NCBI GenBank assembly: GCA_002751075.1
Contig: NAOQ01000074.1
Coordinates: 64,643 to 81,121 of the forward strand
DNA from: Ichthyophonus hoferi
Taxonomy: Eukaryota; Opisthokonta; Ichthyosporea; Ichthyophonida; Ichthyophonidae
DNA length: 16,479 bases
Direction of reading: 5' to 3'
Shown here: positions 14,433 through 16,479 of the stretch, piece after piece
How positions within the stretch are numbered: the first letter of the stretch is position 1
Layout of the letters: each line of letters opens with the position of its first letter
Program-made: the position numbers and the translations under genes
Notes under the pieces: generated by a model
What the model saw: only the letters and a program-made list of their open reading frames with translations
Databases searched by the model: none
What the model was told of the DNA's origin: nothing

Positions 14433-14936
14433 TCACACGTGGATAGGGTTAACAAACTCCCGACCAGGAGCCTGGTACAAAGGATTAGGAGTTCCCTGGC
14501 CTGTTTCAAATGCGTCCTCTAAAATGGGTTTCTTTTTTTTAAATATACCCTTATGATATGCGGAAAATAGGCCTAGTGCGCCTACAACAGCGGCTGCACC
14601 TCCAACACCTGCACCAATGGCAGCAGAATTGCTTCCGCTCGTCGAAGACATTTGGCCCTCTGAAGACGCGTTAATTTCTTGAGTACTGGTGGCTGCTACA
14701 CTGGCAGTGCCTGTTTCACTGGTGGTGGCTGCTACAGTGGCAGTGCTTGCTTCACTGGTAGTGACTTCTATATTGGTGGTAGCGGTGGTAAAGACCTGAG
14801 TGGAAGGGTACAGATCTGTAGCGGATACAATATTTGTCTGTTGAGCTGGCACGAGGTCCTCCACTAACCCCTCATCGGCGACAGCGACAGTGGCAAAGGA
14901 GGCGACAAGGGCCACAAGGAATACTGAGTATTTCAT
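14433..14936 (-). CDS. Type I membrane protein with Ser/Thr-rich stalk and NPLY tail
   Basis: Intact 167-codon single-exon gene. Residues 1-20 are a signal peptide (MKYSVFLVALVASFATVAVA), probably cut before DEG. Residues about 40-105 are Ser/Thr/Ala-rich and likely O-glycosylated, with a small tandem duplication (TATVAATTSE and TASVAATSTQ). Residues about 106-128 form a Gly/Ala-rich transmembrane helix (AAIGAGVGGAAAVVGALGLF), followed by the basic stop-transfer KKKK. The roughly 30-residue cytoplasmic tail contains NPLY and, near its end, NPIHV. NPxY-type motifs bind PTB-domain and clathrin adaptors in animals. The layout also fits a fungal wall mannoprotein or stress-sensor-like protein. 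The exact role is unknown and no family is recognised. Codon use is GC-richer than the flanks, supporting real coding. The start is the only ATG before the signal peptide. Confidence 0.8.
   Translation of the reverse strand: MKYSVFLVALVASFATVAVADEGLVEDLVPAQQTNIVSATDLYPSTQVFTTATTNIEVTTSEASTATVAATTSETGTASVAATSTQEINASSEGQMSSTSGSNSAAIGAGVGGAAAVVGALGLFSAYHKGIFKKKKPILEDAFETGQGTPNPLYQAPGREFVNPIHV
14696..14764 (-). repeat. Tandem duplication of about 33-36 bp inside the stalk
   Basis: Two adjacent copies each encode (S/T)E-(A/T)-(S/G)-TA-(T/S)-VAAT. They differ by a few substitutions and one codon, so the stalk has changed length by slippage or unequal exchange. Confidence 0.65.
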
Positions 14937-14972
14937 GTTTGTAATATTTTAAAAAATTTACAAGACTGAATT

Positions 14973-14986
14973 AGTCTTATTATATC
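14973..14986 (-). promoter_or_regulatory. TATA-like element of the membrane-protein gene
   Basis: On the minus strand GCGATATAATAAGA lies about 40 bases before the ATG, implying a leader of perhaps 10-20 bases. An AGACT-5-AGTCT inverted pair sits between it and the ATG. Confidence 0.35.
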
Positions 14987-15108
14987 GCACTCCTTGAAGA
15001 TATTATTTATTTTTAAAAAAAAACGTAATATTTAAAATGCCCAAAATATTAGACCTTTATAGGTGACGAGTCGATCGGCAATCAAAATAAACAAGAAAGC
15101 CTTCACTT

Positions 15109-15153
15109 CCGTATGGCTAATCTATTGACCGTATGGTCTTTATCCAATCCCCT
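15109..15153 (-). promoter_or_regulatory. Candidate upstream control region with two CCGTATGG copies
   Basis: CCGTATGG occurs at 15109-15116 and 15129-15136, 20 bases apart (two helical turns), about 175-200 bases upstream of the membrane-protein start. A CCAAT (15144-15148) and a CCCCT (15149-15153, the core of fungal stress elements) are adjacent. All are candidate factor sites only. Confidence 0.3.
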
Positions 15154-15789
15154 GACGGTTGAGTAATCGTCATTTGGCAATACAATATATAATCGCTAAA
15201 TATATTAACTTATTGATTACCATTTTAAAATAAATATTAAGATATTTTTAGTATATAAATATGCTATGCTTAAAATTTTGTGTACAAAAATTTGTAAAAT
15301 ATTGAGAAATGGATTCTACTACGCCTTTATTGTTTTGAAGTTTGGATCTAATCAAATATGCAGCGATTGCTTAACTATAAGCTATCTTCCCCAAGGATGC
15401 CCCGGGATAGGGTCTGATACAGATTCCAAATATCTATTGGTTACTTTGTACATCTGTGACAACTATTGAGAATAATGTGACTACACAAGTGAATAGCCTG
15501 CAATTATTTATTACCATTTTCTTGGGAAATGGGTTAGCAACCTAGATTAATCACAATAAATAAATATTTAAAAAAAAATAAAAATGTTAGTAGTAATAGA
15601 TAAATATTTATTTTACTCTATTGCCTTTTTGTAAAATGTAATATGGACATGATGTACTTCACAATAGCATACCATACCGTATGGTAGGAATGAGTGGACT
15701 ATCAATATCATCACATGGCTCCAGCTACTTAACGTATGTATTTTACTAAGTTTCATATGTAAATAGAACAAAGTAAACTTCCAATTAAG

Positions 15790-15813
15790 TATATATATAT
15801 ATATATATATATA
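15790..15813. repeat. (TA)n microsatellite
   Basis: Twelve uninterrupted TA units. Confidence 0.95.
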
Positions 15814-16479
15814 GTTATATAAAATTAGTACAAAAATTTGTTTTATTGGTTAAATAGATGTTAATTTTTTGCTCAAATAGAAGTCGACATCTAATACATA
15901 CTGATTTACCAATAAAATACGTAGATTGCCTAGAGATGGCAAAATCATCCTTGCCTTCTGCATATGAGTGCATGACTATATATATATATATAGGATTACA
16001 TATACAAATGTAAAATACTGCTGAAATTTTCTGTGTTTATGGGAGCTACCATAACTAGTCTACTACATAAATGAATGCCTGTACTACCTCACTATTCTTA
16101 GTCTAAATTGTTAAATATAATATACTGGAATGTATATATATATCACTGACCGACATACTTCGCCAAGGCTATATAAAAACATAATACGGGAAGGATTTAT
16201 TAAATATTACAATTTTTTGATATGCTATCCTTTGTAAGCCCGCTATTTATAAATAGATGACGTAGAATGATTCGATTAGTTAAATCTTTATACCAGATTA
16301 TTTCCAACTTCCTCTTTTGTAAATATTGAACATAAATAATTATGTGTATATAGTCATTATTATAATTCAAATACAGCCAATTCGCTATCGTTTGTTTACT
16401 ACCATAAATTTAAACTTTGACCATACTATCACTATCTTTATCTTCTTTTGAAGTATTTCAGCTTCAATAACTTTCTACT

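Larger units (their letters stand above)
14987..16479. other. AT-rich spacer, no gene seen
   Basis: Apart from the candidate control region at 15109-15153, it holds (TA)n at 15790-15813 and 15977-15992, and the palindrome ACCATACCGTATGGT at 15671-15685. The open frame at 15266-15469 has a small GC-richer patch near 15385-15425 but no recognisable domain. Confidence 0.6.

Noticed and set aside
14679-14867. Gly/Ser/Cys-rich + open frame opposite the membrane-protein gene
   Set aside because: It is the antisense of the Ser/Thr-rich stalk repeat; the minus frame has a signal peptide, transmembrane helix and stop-transfer.
15266-15469. 67-codon + open frame in the right spacer
   Set aside because: No recognisable motif; length is expected by chance. 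Kept only as a note because of a small GC-richer patch.

Overview
The window looks like AT-rich nuclear DNA from an opisthokont: an animal, a close protist relative, or an early-branching fungus. The evidence is a gene with many short exons and GT-AG introns, intergenic DNA full of (TA)n, (TG)n and (ATT)n microsatellites, and a secreted Ser/Thr-rich single-pass membrane protein with a very short leader. The species cannot be named from the sequence. Nothing looks bacterial: there are no operons and no ribosome-binding sites.

Positions 342-9544 (+) carry the 3' part of one large gene, assembled here from 23 exons whose phases match at every junction (about 913 codons). The product is an all-helical, ARM/HEAT-like scaffold. 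It matches, from memory, the region C-terminal to the catalytic domain of the giant deubiquitinase USP34, including the landmark FNR-MLP / H-N--WA segment and a charged Ser/Asp-rich tail. The catalytic domain would lie upstream, outside the window. Two junctions remain open: exons 16/17 have a second phase-compatible solution, and intron 8 holds a possible 30-nt microexon. The introns are unusual. Several are made of C-poor GTATAG/TATTG simple sequence that begins near the 5' splice site.

Positions 9545-10240 are 3' UTR and spacer. Positions about 10243-12150 form a patch of higher GC with coding-like fragments, a 74-bp perfect inverted repeat with 101 bp between its arms, a 63-bp-period direct repeat, a TATA box with a nearby AATAAA, and a diverged internal duplication. 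It is best read as the broken remains of a mobile element, possibly an LTR-type one, but no family is recognised. Positions 12150-14430 are AT-rich and apparently empty except for a tRNA-like A/B-box pair on the minus strand.

Positions 14433-14936 (-) hold an intact single-exon gene for a 167-residue type I membrane protein: signal peptide, Ser/Thr-rich stalk with a small internal duplication, Gly/Ala-rich transmembrane helix, and a basic cytoplasmic tail ending in NPLY and a second NP motif. A probable promoter with a repeated CCGTATGG element lies on its upstream side (14973-15153). The rest, to 16479, is AT-rich spacer.

There is no evidence that the two genes work together. The first belongs to ubiquitin removal inside the cell, and the second is a probable cell-surface protein of unknown role. 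I do not see a clearly new biological system. The least explained objects are the hairpin-bearing patch at 10.3-12.0 kb, the C-poor introns and the NP-tailed surface protein.
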